Shown here piece after piece: positions 25,928 to 35,355 of a DNA stretch of 64,000 nucleotides. The stretch is from WM-3-3 sp041660045 (GTDB lineage: Bacteria; Pseudomonadota; Gammaproteobacteria; Methylococcales; Methylomonadaceae), in the NCBI GenBank assembly GCA_041660045.1, contig JBAZXA010000009.1, positions 75,294 through 139,293 of the forward strand, in the 5' to 3' direction. The translations under genes were made by a program, and so were the position numbers. The notes beneath the pieces were generated by a model. That model saw only the letters and a program-made list of their open reading frames with translations. It was not told the DNA's origin and did not search any database. How positions within the stretch are numbered: the stretch's first letter is position 1; the number at the start of each line of letters is the position of its first letter.

Positions 25928-27349
25928 TTAGCGTCCTGACAATCGTGACACTGCCGTACAGGCAAAACTGAATGCCGCAAGCAGCCAAAAGCTCAACATT
26001 GCAATAACTACCCGATACGGACGCAATGCTGTCCACGCGCTAGCTGGCTGATAAACAAATGTCGGCAGGCTTTGCCACAAGGTAATATCGCCTTTAACAC
26101 TTACGCTGTTGTCCCAACCGTCAGCGTTTTTCTGCTGATGGGCGCTAATATAATCGTTTAACAAGGTGTTCATGGTACGGCGATGCAGCTCAACCTGCCG
26201 GGTAAAATCACGGTATTGCAGCAAATCGTTACCGGTTAGGGCCATAGACAACAGCGATACCCCGGCCGCAGGCGTCATTAAGGTTCCCCATTCCAAAAAG
26301 TGGTTTTGCTGGTCATAAATATCGTAACGCTGTTTATCGTAACCTTCGTAAACCCGCCAAGCGGTTTCATCACCGTTCTGCATATCCCGACCGGTATAAT
26401 CAAAAGGTAGATCTTCGACTTTTTCGACTTGGTATTGTGCCAGCAGTTTTTTCTTAAAGGCTTCCGCGCCTTCCTCCCATGCCTTCCATAAATCAGTTTC
26501 CAGCTTCCCCCAAAACTCGGTATTTACGGGTGTCGGATAAAACTGGCCGCTGATATCCAGCAATGCCCTTGGTATGGCAAACACGGTCACGCCCCAGAAC
26601 ACCAATAATATGGCCAATGCCGTCCGTGCTGAACGGCAGCAGGCAGATACACCTAGTGAAAGAAACAGTATGATCAGCAGATAAAACCCATATAACAACA
26701 CCAACAACCCCGCACGCATAGTTTCGTCCAGCCGCAACTCCGGTGCCGCCAAAGACGCGGCCAAGCCAATACCTGCTATGCCAGCAGGCAGTAACACAAG
26801 CGCTAGTATGGCGGCGATACCGGCGCTTTTGCCCCATAACATAAGTCTCGGATTAATGCCGATACTTAACAACTGGCGTAAAGTGCCTTGCTCACGTTCA
26901 CCGGCAAAAGCGGAAAAACTCAACAAAATGACCAGCAAAGGCAATAAAACTTGCGCCGCCAGCGCGGGGCTGAGATCACCGAAGCGTTGTAAAGCGGTCA
27001 TATCCTGTGCCGGTGGAAATTCCGCCTCGCCTTGAAGGTGCGCGCCATTCATAATCGATGCGCCAACATAAGGCTCTATGCCGCCATCCACTATTGCCAA
27101 TGGCCGCGGGGTTTTAAATACATAAACCCCGTTATGTGCGGCATCGTGTGGATGCTTAGGGTCTTGCTGGCGCCAGCGTCGGTAGTCATGCTCAGCGGCT
27201 TCCTCAGCCTGGGCCTGCAAATCGAGATAATTACGCCAACCAAGCAAACTGCTGACTAGCAATAAAACCAATGCCAACGCCGCAGCCAAACGGAAACGGC
27301 CATCACGGCTGAACTCGGTAAACTCCTTACGGGCGATAACGCTAATCAT
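25928..27349 (-). CDS. ABC-2 type permease, DUF3526-like (first subunit)
   Basis: 473 residues. An N-terminal helix (LAAALALVLLLVSSLLGW) is followed by a periplasmic loop, then helices around AAQVLLPLLVILLSFSAFA, AGIAAILALVLLPAGIAG and LLVLLYGFYLLIILFLSLG, and a final helix near the C-terminus. The cytoplasmic motif GEREQGTLRQLLSIGI matches that of its paralogue downstream (SSEREQGTLSLL). Its start overlaps the end of the ATPase gene by four bases (27346-27349), so the three genes form one operon. DUF3526 permease pairs often sit beside TBDR genes. The role (export of a ligand or of a modified chelate) is inference. Confidence 0.75.
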   Translation of the reverse strand: MISVIARKEFTEFSRDGRFRLAAALALVLLLVSSLLGWRNYLDLQAQAEEAAEHDYRRWRQQDPKHPHDAAHNGVYVFKTPRPLAIVDGGIEPYVGASIMNGAHLQGEAEFPPAQDMTALQRFGDLSPALAAQVLLPLLVILLSFSAFAGEREQGTLRQLLSIGINPRLMLWGKSAGIAAILALVLLPAGIAGIGLAASLAAPELRLDETMRAGLLVLLYGFYLLIILFLSLGVSACCRSARTALAILLVFWGVTVFAIPRALLDISGQFYPTPVNTEFWGKLETDLWKAWEEGAEAFKKKLLAQYQVEKVEDLPFDYTGRDMQNGDETAWRVYEGYDKQRYDIYDQQNHFLEWGTLMTPAAGVSLLSMALTGNDLLQYRDFTRQVELHRRTMNTLLNDYISAHQQKNADGWDNSVSVKGDITLWQSLPTFVYQPASAWTALRPYRVVIAMLSFWLLAAFSFACTAVSRLSGR

Positions 27350-28074
27350 AGCGCTGCTCCGGCTTTATTCAAATCAGCTTGCATGTGTTGCAGATATAAC
27401 TGTTCCAGCTCGATGGCGCTGGTCTCGGCAGTATTCAACACAGTCAGCAGTTTGCCGGACTTCATGATCCCTGCCCGGGTACCGGTTTCTTTAACCCGGA
27501 ATAAATCGTGGGTTGCCATCAAAATCGCCACGCCGGATTTTGCCAAGTTCCGCAGCAGATTGGAAAACTCGAAAGACGCTTGTGGGTCCAAACCTGAGGT
27601 TGGTTCGTCCAAGAGAAATATTTTAGCTTCCTTGGCGCAGGCGATAGCAATGCCAACCTTCTGGCGCATACCTTTGGAATAGCCAGACACCGGCCTATCT
27701 AGCGCTTGCTCAGGCAAACCCGCTGCTAGCAAAAACTCGCGTAATTGTGCTTTGCTATAACGCCAGCCTGAAAGGCTACTAAAGTAATTCAGATTTTCAG
27801 TACCGGACAGTCTAGGATATAGCGCCACGTTTTCCGGCAAATACGCGATCAGCCGCCGGGCTAGCCCAGGGTTGCAGTTGGCATCGTAGCCACCCACCTT
27901 GGCCACTCCGGCGCTGGGCTGGATAAAGTTTAAAAACAGATGAATGGTTGTGGTCTTCCCGGCACCGTTGGCACCTAGCAGACAAAAAATCTCGCCAGCG
28001 CCAATTTTTAGGTTCAAGTCATCCAGCGCCAGATGCGTGTTATAGCGCTTACTCAATCCACAAGCTTCTAACAT
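27346..28074 (-). CDS. ABC transporter ATP-binding protein
   Basis: 242 residues with a complete nucleotide-binding domain: Walker A GANGAGKTTT (34-43), a Q-loop-like region LIAYLPENVALYP, signature YSKGMRQKVGIA, Walker B KIFLLDEPTSGLDP, and H-loop MATHDLF. It is the first gene of a minus-strand operon with the two DUF3526-like permeases, joined by a four-base overlap. It energises that transporter at the inner membrane. All key residues are intact. Confidence 0.88.
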   Translation of the reverse strand: MLEACGLSKRYNTHLALDDLNLKIGAGEIFCLLGANGAGKTTTIHLFLNFIQPSAGVAKVGGYDANCNPGLARRLIAYLPENVALYPRLSGTENLNYFSSLSGWRYSKAQLREFLLAAGLPEQALDRPVSGYSKGMRQKVGIAIACAKEAKIFLLDEPTSGLDPQASFEFSNLLRNLAKSGVAILMATHDLFRVKETGTRAGIMKSGKLLTVLNTAETSAIELEQLYLQHMQADLNKAGAAL

Positions 28075-28200
28075 CCTGCTGTTCCTCTCTTGGTCGTGTT
28101 AAAAAAGTAAGTATCGCTAGGCCAAAACTGAGCATGGCTAGTGGCGTGTTAACGCCGTTCACCTTGAGCCTTACGATTTACGGCTGAACAAATAACTAAA

Positions 28201-28230
28201 CCAGTAGCGTTCAAAGCCACTGGCTTTTTT
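28201..28230 (+). terminator. Hairpin with T-run in the gap between the ABC operon and R2
   Basis: CCAGTAGC (28201-28208) pairs with GCCACTGG (28216-28223) with one mismatch, followed by CTTTTTT. The orientation is plus, although both neighbouring genes are on the minus strand, so its role is unclear. Confidence 0.35.
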
Positions 28231-28336
28231 AGTAAGACGTTTCAGAAAATCAAATTACCTAAACTAATAAAAAATTCTGCAAACAGCTCGATGGGAAACT
28301 TGTCCAGATAACACAGTGAGGCAACCCTAGGTTGAG

Positions 28337-30952
28337 TTAATACTGAATATTAATCGAGCCTAAAAATGTCCTAGGCGCGCCGAAAGACGCGGCAGCACCA
28401 CTAATACCCAGAGTGGGATCGTTTAAATTGCCATTGATGTTAGTATAATAGCGTTTGTCCAGGACATTATTCACGTTTAATTGGGCGGTGACTTTGGCTT
28501 TCCCAATGTTACGGCTGTAACCCAGTAGCAAGTTAAGCGTGGCTGAACCCGGTACTTTAATGGCGGGTAAAATGGCGCTATCAAAAAAATGACCACCGCC
28601 ACTGCCAATGGTACCTTCCAGTACCGTCACCCCACCGCCGAATTTTAGCCCTTTTAAGTCGCCTTGCTGGAATTCGTAGGTGCTGAAAAAGCTGGCAGTA
28701 TTGCGCGGTACGTTAAATAACCTGTCACCGACATTGAATGTCGCTCCCTGTGTCAGTGGGGCATTGTCAGCATTGGTCTTGGTGACGATGACATCGACAT
28801 TAGCCCAGGTGGCAATGGCATTCCAACCCGGCAGTATTTCACCCTGGATGTCCAGTTCCGGGCCTCGACTGCGCACTTCGCCTAAAGCCAGCGAACATGA
28901 GCCGGGGCCGCTACCACAGTTATGTAAAGGGTTTGGGTCACTAACGCCAACATTGGTCTTGGTCAGGTCAAAATAAGCGAGGGTTGCACGTAAGCGGCCA
29001 CCCAAAAACTCAGTTTTAACGCCGCCTTCATACTGGGTGGCACTAGTTGGGGCAACTGGGGCAAAATTACCTTCGTTGATAAACACCAGCCCAGAAGGAT
29101 TGATGCCAAAGCTTTCGGCATAGTTGGCATACAGGCTCACCCAATCCCTAGGATGCCACAACAGGCCAACCCGCGGGGTGGTGGCATCCGCATTCAAGAT
29201 TGCGCGGCTGGTTTCGCTACCATTGAAGGTGTTCTGTGTATCCTGGCGGATGTTCTGGTAACGGAAACCGCCCGTGATATGCAGGTCATAAGGCAGCTTG
29301 ATTTGGTCTTGTACATAGAAGCCATATTGGTCGACTTGTTCGTTAAGGCCGAAATTTAGATCTCCAATCCTGCCTATTGGTATGCCCGGGTGAATTGGAT
29401 TGAACGGGTCGATGACCGTTCTTTGTTCAAGTGCGTCATTACTGGTTGTCTGGCTTGAGTTGCTTATCCGGTAATAATCAGCACCAATCAGCAGAGTATG
29501 CCTCAAACCGCCGGTGTCAAAATGACCAACCAAATCCAGGTTGGTTGAATAGGTGTTGTTCTGAGCAAGATTACCTATCTTGTTTCGAAGGACAGTTAGA
29601 CCATCAGATGGTGAGGTTAAGCCAAAGAGTTCTTCTATTGCACCGGGGCCAGAAGTAAAGCTAGGTGTAAAAAAATTATTGGCCTCAAAGCCTAGCTGGT
29701 TGACGGAAAAACGGTGCTTAACTGTCCACTCATCATTGAACTGGTGCGACCAGTTAACGCCGCCGAAAAAGCTCTCAGTGACAGCCGGTGTATATTCGCC
29801 ATAATTGCGGCTGATAGGTATATTCTGCAACTGGCTATTGATAAAGGGGTTAAACGGGGTGCTTAGCCCGCTGTGTTGGCGGTTGTACTCAAATTCTACG
29901 GTGGCCTGGGTTCTTGGGCTGATCAGCCAAGTGAATACCGGGGCAACAAACACATCATCCTTGCCGGTAAAATCCTGCACACCGCTGGTAGTCTGGTAAG
30001 AAACATTCAGCCGGTACAGCAAATCCTCATGCCCCGCTATTGGGCCTGTGGCATCGGCTGTCGTCCGGTAGTTGTCAAACGAGCCAAATTGCTGGTTGAA
30101 GGAATAGTAAGGTGTGGCCAAGGGTTGCTTGGTGACCACATTGACCAAGCCGCCGGGTTCAACTAAACCATAAAGCACTGCGGCAGGGCCCTTCAACACC
30201 TCAATGGCTTCTACATTGGCCAACTCCCTGGTTCCTGCACCTTGCTGCAGGCGGAAGCCGTTACGGGAATAGGTCTGGGATTCAAACCCCCTTAAGGTAA
30301 TGCTAGTTGCTGAAAGCACGTTCGGGATAGTGCCGCTATTACTCACCCCGTTGATGTCTGAAGTGACCGCCACGCCACTAACATTCTTCAAAGCATCCCC
30401 TAAAGTAATGGCCTGTTGGTCTTTGAGCACCTGCTTGGAAATCACCTGCACGTTCAATGGCGTTTCAATAATGGGCGTGTCGGTTTTGGTGCCTGCCGTG
30501 GCATTAGGCAAGGTGTAATCTGTGTTGTAAGGGTCGGTGGCATCGTACAGCCGGGTGTCGGTAACTTTTACCGTGGGTAAGGTGGAGGATGGCTCATTTT
30601 TCTGGCTAGGTGCGGGTTGAGGCAGATGTTCGGTTTTCGGTTTTTTATTAATCAACACGGTGCCGTTTTCAGCAATATGGTAATCCAGGCCACTGTCTGC
30701 CAATAATGTTTGCAGGGCTGATGCTGTGGTGTATACGCCGTTTAAGCCCGGACTTTTTAGGCCTTGGGCAATATCCGTGTTGTAAATTATTTGTTGTTTG
30801 CTCTGCTGTCCAAAACTGAGTAAAGCATGGTTAAGCGGCTGGGCCGGGATGTTTAACGCATAGCTGTTTAAACTCGTTTCCGCGTAAAGTGTTTCCGCGG
30901 AAACTAGCGTTAACACGGCTAAGGAAAGTGGGTATGGCTTAAAATTCGGCAT
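28337..30952 (-). CDS. STN-domain TonB-dependent siderophore receptor R2
   Basis: 871 residues. Signal peptide (SLAVLTLVSAETLYAETS), STN domain (YALNIPAQPLNHALLSFGQQ, about 30-105), a linker with PAPSQKNEPSS (identical to R3), a plug with the shared TLPTVKVTDTRLYD to ALKNVSGV block, and a barrel ending RTFLGSINIQY. After NVSGV it diverges from R1/R3 (AVTSDINGVSNSG) and returns to near identity at ITLRGF. Several barrel segments likewise alternate between near-identical and unrelated, so the gene is a mosaic relative to its paralogues. It is preceded on the same strand by its anti-sigma (134-base gap) and sigma genes. Likely ligand: a ferric siderophore. Confidence 0.9.
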   Translation of the reverse strand: MPNFKPYPLSLAVLTLVSAETLYAETSLNSYALNIPAQPLNHALLSFGQQSKQQIIYNTDIAQGLKSPGLNGVYTTASALQTLLADSGLDYHIAENGTVLINKKPKTEHLPQPAPSQKNEPSSTLPTVKVTDTRLYDATDPYNTDYTLPNATAGTKTDTPIIETPLNVQVISKQVLKDQQAITLGDALKNVSGVAVTSDINGVSNSGTIPNVLSATSITLRGFESQTYSRNGFRLQQGAGTRELANVEAIEVLKGPAAVLYGLVEPGGLVNVVTKQPLATPYYSFNQQFGSFDNYRTTADATGPIAGHEDLLYRLNVSYQTTSGVQDFTGKDDVFVAPVFTWLISPRTQATVEFEYNRQHSGLSTPFNPFINSQLQNIPISRNYGEYTPAVTESFFGGVNWSHQFNDEWTVKHRFSVNQLGFEANNFFTPSFTSGPGAIEELFGLTSPSDGLTVLRNKIGNLAQNNTYSTNLDLVGHFDTGGLRHTLLIGADYYRISNSSQTTSNDALEQRTVIDPFNPIHPGIPIGRIGDLNFGLNEQVDQYGFYVQDQIKLPYDLHITGGFRYQNIRQDTQNTFNGSETSRAILNADATTPRVGLLWHPRDWVSLYANYAESFGINPSGLVFINEGNFAPVAPTSATQYEGGVKTEFLGGRLRATLAYFDLTKTNVGVSDPNPLHNCGSGPGSCSLALGEVRSRGPELDIQGEILPGWNAIATWANVDVIVTKTNADNAPLTQGATFNVGDRLFNVPRNTASFFSTYEFQQGDLKGLKFGGGVTVLEGTIGSGGGHFFDSAILPAIKVPGSATLNLLLGYSRNIGKAKVTAQLNVNNVLDKRYYTNINGNLNDPTLGISGAAASFGAPRTFLGSINIQY

Positions 30953-31086
30953 GAAGTCTCCTGATTTCAGTCTTGGCTTAGTGGTCAGCTGAAAGCTGAT
31001 ATGACTTAAGACGGAAACCTAAAAAAAACCCACATGAAAAAATTGCAACTAGGCGTTGACTAAAACCGGATAACTAAAAATAATTC

Positions 31087-32091
31087 TCAGCTCAAGACGA
31101 CAAAATAGGGTGTCAATTGATGGCTTTGCAATTGCGGCACGGCAGCTTTGAGCGCCTCGACAGCTTGATCCAGGGCATCAAGCCGAATTAAACCGCTGAC
31201 CCGTTGCCGGGCTAAGGTTGAGTTTAACAAAATAACCCGTCCCGGCCGGTAACGGTTGATTTGTTCAATGGCTTCCGCTAACGGTAGACTATCCAGTAAT
31301 AATAAGCCTTCGCGCCATAAGGCCAGGTTTTGTGGCGTAGCCAAATGCTGGACACTAATCAGGCCATCGTTAATTTGCGCCCTATCCCCTGCTATGAGTT
31401 GTTTGCTCTCCTGGTGTCTTGCATCTTGGATCTGCACTTTTCCTTCGACCAATTCCACTTGCGTAACTTGTGCTTGCAGCTTAACAGCAAACTCGGTGCC
31501 AACTGCTTTTACTTCATTGCCACCCGCACCAACCAAAAACGGCAGCTGTGCTTTAGCGACGGAAAAAAATGCTTCGCCTTGCAGTAACTCAATGCGGCGC
31601 TCATAGTTATTAAAATGAATGCTGGCGGCTGAGGCGGAGTTTAAGGTCATCATAGAGCCGTCTGATAAGGCGATGGTTTGCTGATGGCCTTTGCTGGTCC
31701 GATAATCGGCTTGCCATAAAGCAGGCGGGAAAATATAGTTTAAGGTCAGCGCCAGCACTATGCTGCAGGCAATTGCCAGCGCTGCGGCCAGCTTTGGTAG
31801 CCGCGGTTTTTTATCGTTGCGCTGTTCCTGCAGCAAGGGTTGTGCACCCGGTATAGGCTTACTCCGGTTTGGTAGGTTTTCTAGGCCCAGCCATAAACTT
31901 TCTGCTTGTCGCCAAGCTTCTTCATTGACCGCGCGGGCTTGCCGCCAGGCTTGTAGCTGCTGTTCTTGAGCTGCGCTAAATTGCCCAGAATGCAGTTTTG
32001 CCAACCAAGCGCAAGCTTGTTCTAAGGCATTATCGGACTCGCTAGCTGCAGGCTCAGTCGTCATAGGTGACAATAAAGATGTTGAAGGCAT
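31087..32091 (-). CDS. FecR-type anti-sigma factor (set 2)
   Basis: 334 residues with the FecR layout: cytoplasmic DUF4880-like part (ACAWLAKLHSGQFSAAQEQQ), one membrane helix (LAAALAIACSIVLALTLNYI), FecR core (TIALSDGSMMTLNSASAAS, then LLQGEAFFSVAKAQ, then VKAVGTEFAVKL) and a C-terminal STN-like region (PLAEAIEQINRYRPGRVILL). It separates sigma-2 from receptor R2 on the minus strand, with a 43-base gap to the sigma gene. It should transmit the R2 occupancy signal. Its sequence is clearly distinct from sets 1 and 3, in contrast to the near-identical receptors. Confidence 0.88.
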   Translation of the reverse strand: MPSTSLLSPMTTEPAASESDNALEQACAWLAKLHSGQFSAAQEQQLQAWRQARAVNEEAWRQAESLWLGLENLPNRSKPIPGAQPLLQEQRNDKKPRLPKLAAALAIACSIVLALTLNYIFPPALWQADYRTSKGHQQTIALSDGSMMTLNSASAASIHFNNYERRIELLQGEAFFSVAKAQLPFLVGAGGNEVKAVGTEFAVKLQAQVTQVELVEGKVQIQDARHQESKQLIAGDRAQINDGLISVQHLATPQNLALWREGLLLLDSLPLAEAIEQINRYRPGRVILLNSTLARQRVSGLIRLDALDQAVEALKAAVPQLQSHQLTPYFVVLS

Positions 32092-32134
32092 ACTATAATA
32101 AACGAGCAGAACTGGCTAAACCACAGCGCATGGC

Positions 32135-32650
32135 TTAATATTTTGCTAGGGTTTTAGCGCAATGTACCAAAGCGCGTTTGACATTGTCTTCGACCGTGCG
32201 GATGGAAATGCTTAAGGTTTGGGCGATTTCACGATACTTGCGGCCTTCAAAACGGTTCAAATAAAAAATCCGCTGGCACAAAGGCGGTAAATCGGCTAAG
32301 GCGGTAAGTAACTGATCCAGCTGTTCCTCACCTATAGCAACTGTTTGTGCGCAACGTAAATCTTCTGCCTCCGGCGCTTCGTCATCTGCCCAAGTTGCTG
32401 TGGAGACATTTCGAGTCGACTGGCTACGGTAATGGTCGTACATCAAGTTAAACGCGGTGCGGAACAGATAAGCCTTAAGGTTACCAATGCGTGTCAAATC
32501 CTCAATCCGGCATAAGCGGATAAAAGCTTCCTGACAAAGGTCGGCGGCTGTATCACGGCAATTAACCCGTGACAGTAAAACTGCCTCCAATTCACTGTGG
32601 CAACTTAAATATAGATCATGTAGGAGTCGTGGATACGAGGCTGGCGGCAT
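32135..32650 (-). CDS. FecI-type ECF sigma factor (set 2)
   Basis: 171 residues from the ATG at 32650; a TTG at 32689 would add 13 residues that do not look like the family. Region 2 is CRDTAADLCQEAFIRLCRIE and LKAYLFRTAFNLMYDHYRSQ; region 4 is LADLPPLCQRIFYLNRFEGR and YREIAQTLSISIRTVEDNVK. First gene of the minus-strand set 2. Upstream is a strongly AT-rich stretch (about 32700-32760) that may hold the promoter and an iron-regulated operator, but no clean Fur box could be defined. Confidence 0.87.
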   Translation of the reverse strand: MPPASYPRLLHDLYLSCHSELEAVLLSRVNCRDTAADLCQEAFIRLCRIEDLTRIGNLKAYLFRTAFNLMYDHYRSQSTRNVSTATWADDEAPEAEDLRCAQTVAIGEEQLDQLLTALADLPPLCQRIFYLNRFEGRKYREIAQTLSISIRTVEDNVKRALVHCAKTLAKY

Positions 32651-32689
32651 AGTGGCATAAGTGTCTTTAAGCGCCAAGACTGCTAGCAA

Positions 32690-33476
32690 AACCTATACCT
32701 CAATATAAAATTTTTTTTATATCAATTGTTTATAAAAAATAAAACGCTTGATAAATCTTTGCACCCACGAATTATTCGGTAAATGACACAGTTTTATTTC
32801 CAGTTTGAGTGAAGAGCCTTAAAACGGCAAAGTCCGCTTATTAGTAGTACCCGCGCTGGCTAACAGGAACGGCCCTAAATTAATTTAGGTTGTATTAGCC
32901 AATTAATGGCGCCTGCTTAACTGGCAAGGTTACTCAACGAAAAGTTGCCCATAACAAAAAGCATCATCAAATTGACTCGCATACCTTTTGCCCAAAATAA
33001 GACTACAGCGGGCGTTACAAGGCTTAAGCGTGTTATGTAGCTGCTTTAAGGTCGAGTTTTATGTGCTGCACTACGGCACTGATAACCTTGCCATAACTGA
33101 CTGAACACGCCAGATAACACAGCCAATCTTGTTATTTAACATTGTTTAAATATTGCACAGAGCCTCATTTTACTTTTTGCCAACGTTACTAAGTTACTGA
33201 TGCCTTCTCCTGCGGCCTTAATAAGGCCTTAGCAACTAGGCTTTCCAATTAAATTGGGCTGCTTTTTTAACCTGCCATAACATGAACTTTTATCCTAAAA
33301 CTTTAGCTGGCATTTTTATTGCTTTTATCTTGCCGCGTTCGCCATCTAGCCATTAGCTCAGTTGACCCCTTATCTTAACGTTGACGGTTATATCCATTTT
33401 TGTATGAGCAGATTGGCTGCGTAGCTGGCTACTAATAGCCGTTTATCCGCCTTTAAATTTAAAAGTCAGTGGCATT
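32690..33476. other. Long divergent intergenic region between two sigma-factor genes
   Basis: About 790 bases between set 2 (minus) and set 3 (plus). No ORF of note, no clear repeat. The part adjoining set 2 is very AT-rich (32700-32760). It must hold two promoters; it may also hold an undetected small RNA. Confidence 0.45.
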
Positions 33477-34025
33477 ATGTCTACCCGCAAGCGTATTTTG
33501 AATTTTCTGTTTCAAACCCATAGCAAAGCTCTGCTGGCATTTGCCGGGCAACATTCTGGCGATGACCAAGCAGAGGATTTGGTACAAGAGGCTTATCTAA
33601 GAATGCTGCAACATCCAGAGCTGGAAAACATCGAAAACCCGCGGGCATTTTTGTATAAAACCACCTTTAATCTAAGTGTAGACCACTATCGGCGGCAAAT
33701 TAACCAGGCTCGTTATCATTGTCTTCCTCATGAATTGACTACAGAACTAGAACAAATAGCCGCCCCTATACCCATACCCGAAGATCATTTAGCTATAGAG
33801 CAAGAACTTGAACAATTAAATGACATCTTACTAAAAATGCCCGAGCTGACTCGCTATGCTTTTGTATTACATAGGCTGGAAGGCATGTCGCACAAGGAAG
33901 TGGCACGCCGGCTAGGCATTTCCACACGCAGTTCTGAACGCAGGATAGCCCAAGCTGCGCGCTATCTCTTAAGCCAACTTGACAGCCAAGTTTGCGGTTA
34001 TAACGACATAGACCATCTAGACTAA
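33477..34025 (+). CDS. FecI-type ECF sigma factor (set 3)
   Basis: 182 residues. Region 2 is QAEDLVQEAYLRMLQHPELE and PRAFLYKTTFNLSVDHYRRQ; region 4 is LLKMPELTRYAFVLHRLEGM and HKEVARRLGISTRSSERRIA. It is followed after 104 bases by its anti-sigma gene. Unlike sets 1 and 2 no receptor gene follows directly: the next plus-strand receptor is R3, 7.8 kb away beyond a T6SS module on the opposite strand. Confidence 0.88.
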   Translation: MSTRKRILNFLFQTHSKALLAFAGQHSGDDQAEDLVQEAYLRMLQHPELENIENPRAFLYKTTFNLSVDHYRRQINQARYHCLPHELTTELEQIAAPIPIPEDHLAIEQELEQLNDILLKMPELTRYAFVLHRLEGMSHKEVARRLGISTRSSERRIAQAARYLLSQLDSQVCGYNDIDHLD

Positions 34026-34129
34026 AATAGTTAATATGTTAACCATGCCTTGGCGGCTTGAGGCCACTGAAACGTTACATTGGTTAACCGCCACTTGTAC
34101 TTATCCTATGCCAACCGCTTACTTGCCTT

Positions 34130-35101
34130 ATGCTTAATTCTAAACACAACACTTCAGCAAAAGACCAGGCCATCGCTTGGATAATCAAGCTGCAGTCGGC
34201 ATCCTGTACGCAAAAAGATAGGCAACTCTTTGCTGATTGGCTACAGCAACACCCAACACACCAACATCTGTTTAACGCCTACAACTCCCGCTGGCAAAGC
34301 TTGGACCGCCTTAAAGGCCAGGATTTTGAAACCCGCCGGGCGGCATTGCAATATCGCCCGCACCCACACCCCGCCATCAAGCCATGGCTGGGCTGGTCCG
34401 CTGCGGCAATAGTGTTACTCGCCTTAGGCTTAACCGCGTTTACCGATAATGGCTGGTATGGCCGTGATGTACATTATTCGGTAGCCCTCGGACAGCACGA
34501 ATCCATCACCTTAAGCGATGGATCTGTTATGGAAATAAACAGTGATACCGACCTAAACGTGCATTTAAGCCGGTGGCAGCGCTCCGTTGAAATAAGCCAT
34601 GGCGAAGTTTTTTTTCGTGTTAGCCACCAACCTGAACGTCGCTTTGTGGTAACTGCTGCGAATGGCAACATGATTGACATAGGCACTGAGTTTGACGTGT
34701 ATTTGCAGGACGACAGCGTATTAGTTGCGGTGCAGCAAGGTGAAGTAACGGTAACAACGCAAGCCAATAATTCCGCCACGCTCAAGCAAAACCAAGTAGT
34801 CCGCTATAACCGTAGCGGTCAACTGTTCACCCGCAACGAAGACAGCATTGAAAACCTTACCGCATGGCGGCAAGGCAAGCTGATTTTTCAAGATAAAAGG
34901 CTAGATCAGGTGTTGGCCGAATTGAGCCGTTACCATAAGCAACAAGTACGGCTAGCCAATCCAGCTTTGGGCAAACTAGTCGTTAGCGGCAGCTTCCGTA
35001 TTGCTGACATTGATAGTGCGCTGGATGTCATTGCATCCACCCTGGCAATTAGCATCCAAAGACCTAATGCCAACACGGTGATATTAAATAACAGCCATTG
35101 A
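34130..35101 (+). CDS. FecR-type anti-sigma factor (set 3)
   Basis: 323 residues: N-terminal cytoplasmic part (AIAWIIKLQSASCTQKDRQL), membrane helix (LGWSAAAIVLLALGLTAF, about residues 84-101), FecR core (ESITLSDGSVMEINSDTDL, then ISHGEVFFRVSHQPE, then MIDIGTEFDVYL) and a C-terminal STN-like part (RLDQVLAELSRYHKQQVRLA). Layout and length are normal, so it looks functional. Its receptor is not adjacent; R3 (42910) is the candidate partner because it lies downstream on the same strand and has no sigma pair of its own. Confidence 0.87.
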   Translation: MLNSKHNTSAKDQAIAWIIKLQSASCTQKDRQLFADWLQQHPTHQHLFNAYNSRWQSLDRLKGQDFETRRAALQYRPHPHPAIKPWLGWSAAAIVLLALGLTAFTDNGWYGRDVHYSVALGQHESITLSDGSVMEINSDTDLNVHLSRWQRSVEISHGEVFFRVSHQPERRFVVTAANGNMIDIGTEFDVYLQDDSVLVAVQQGEVTVTTQANNSATLKQNQVVRYNRSGQLFTRNEDSIENLTAWRQGKLIFQDKRLDQVLAELSRYHKQQVRLANPALGKLVVSGSFRIADIDSALDVIASTLAISIQRPNANTVILNNSH

Positions 35102-35168
35102 CCGCTTTCTAATAATTTTATCGGCATCTGCCAGTGCTGGGCCGGGGTTATGAATGCCAACTAACACC

Positions 35169-35196
35169 TGTAGGGGGCACGGCTTTTCGACCTACA
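35169..35196. repeat. Short imperfect palindrome, REP-like
   Basis: TGTAGG (35169-35174) and CCTACA (35191-35196) flank a GC-rich 16-base centre with GGCTTTTCGA. It lies just after the set-3 anti-sigma gene at the left edge of the T6SS module. No second copy was found in the window by eye. Confidence 0.25.
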
Positions 35197-35355
35197 ACTT
35201 GGGCATCGAAACATTGGTTCCTAAGGTCTTAGCTGCGTTTCGTAATCCCCTGCGGGTTTTCTACTTGTCAAAATTATAACCGAGCATGCGATAGGCTATT
35301 ACAGGCTAAATTTGTCATCCCTGCGGTTTTAATGTTAATAAACAAATAACAGCTT

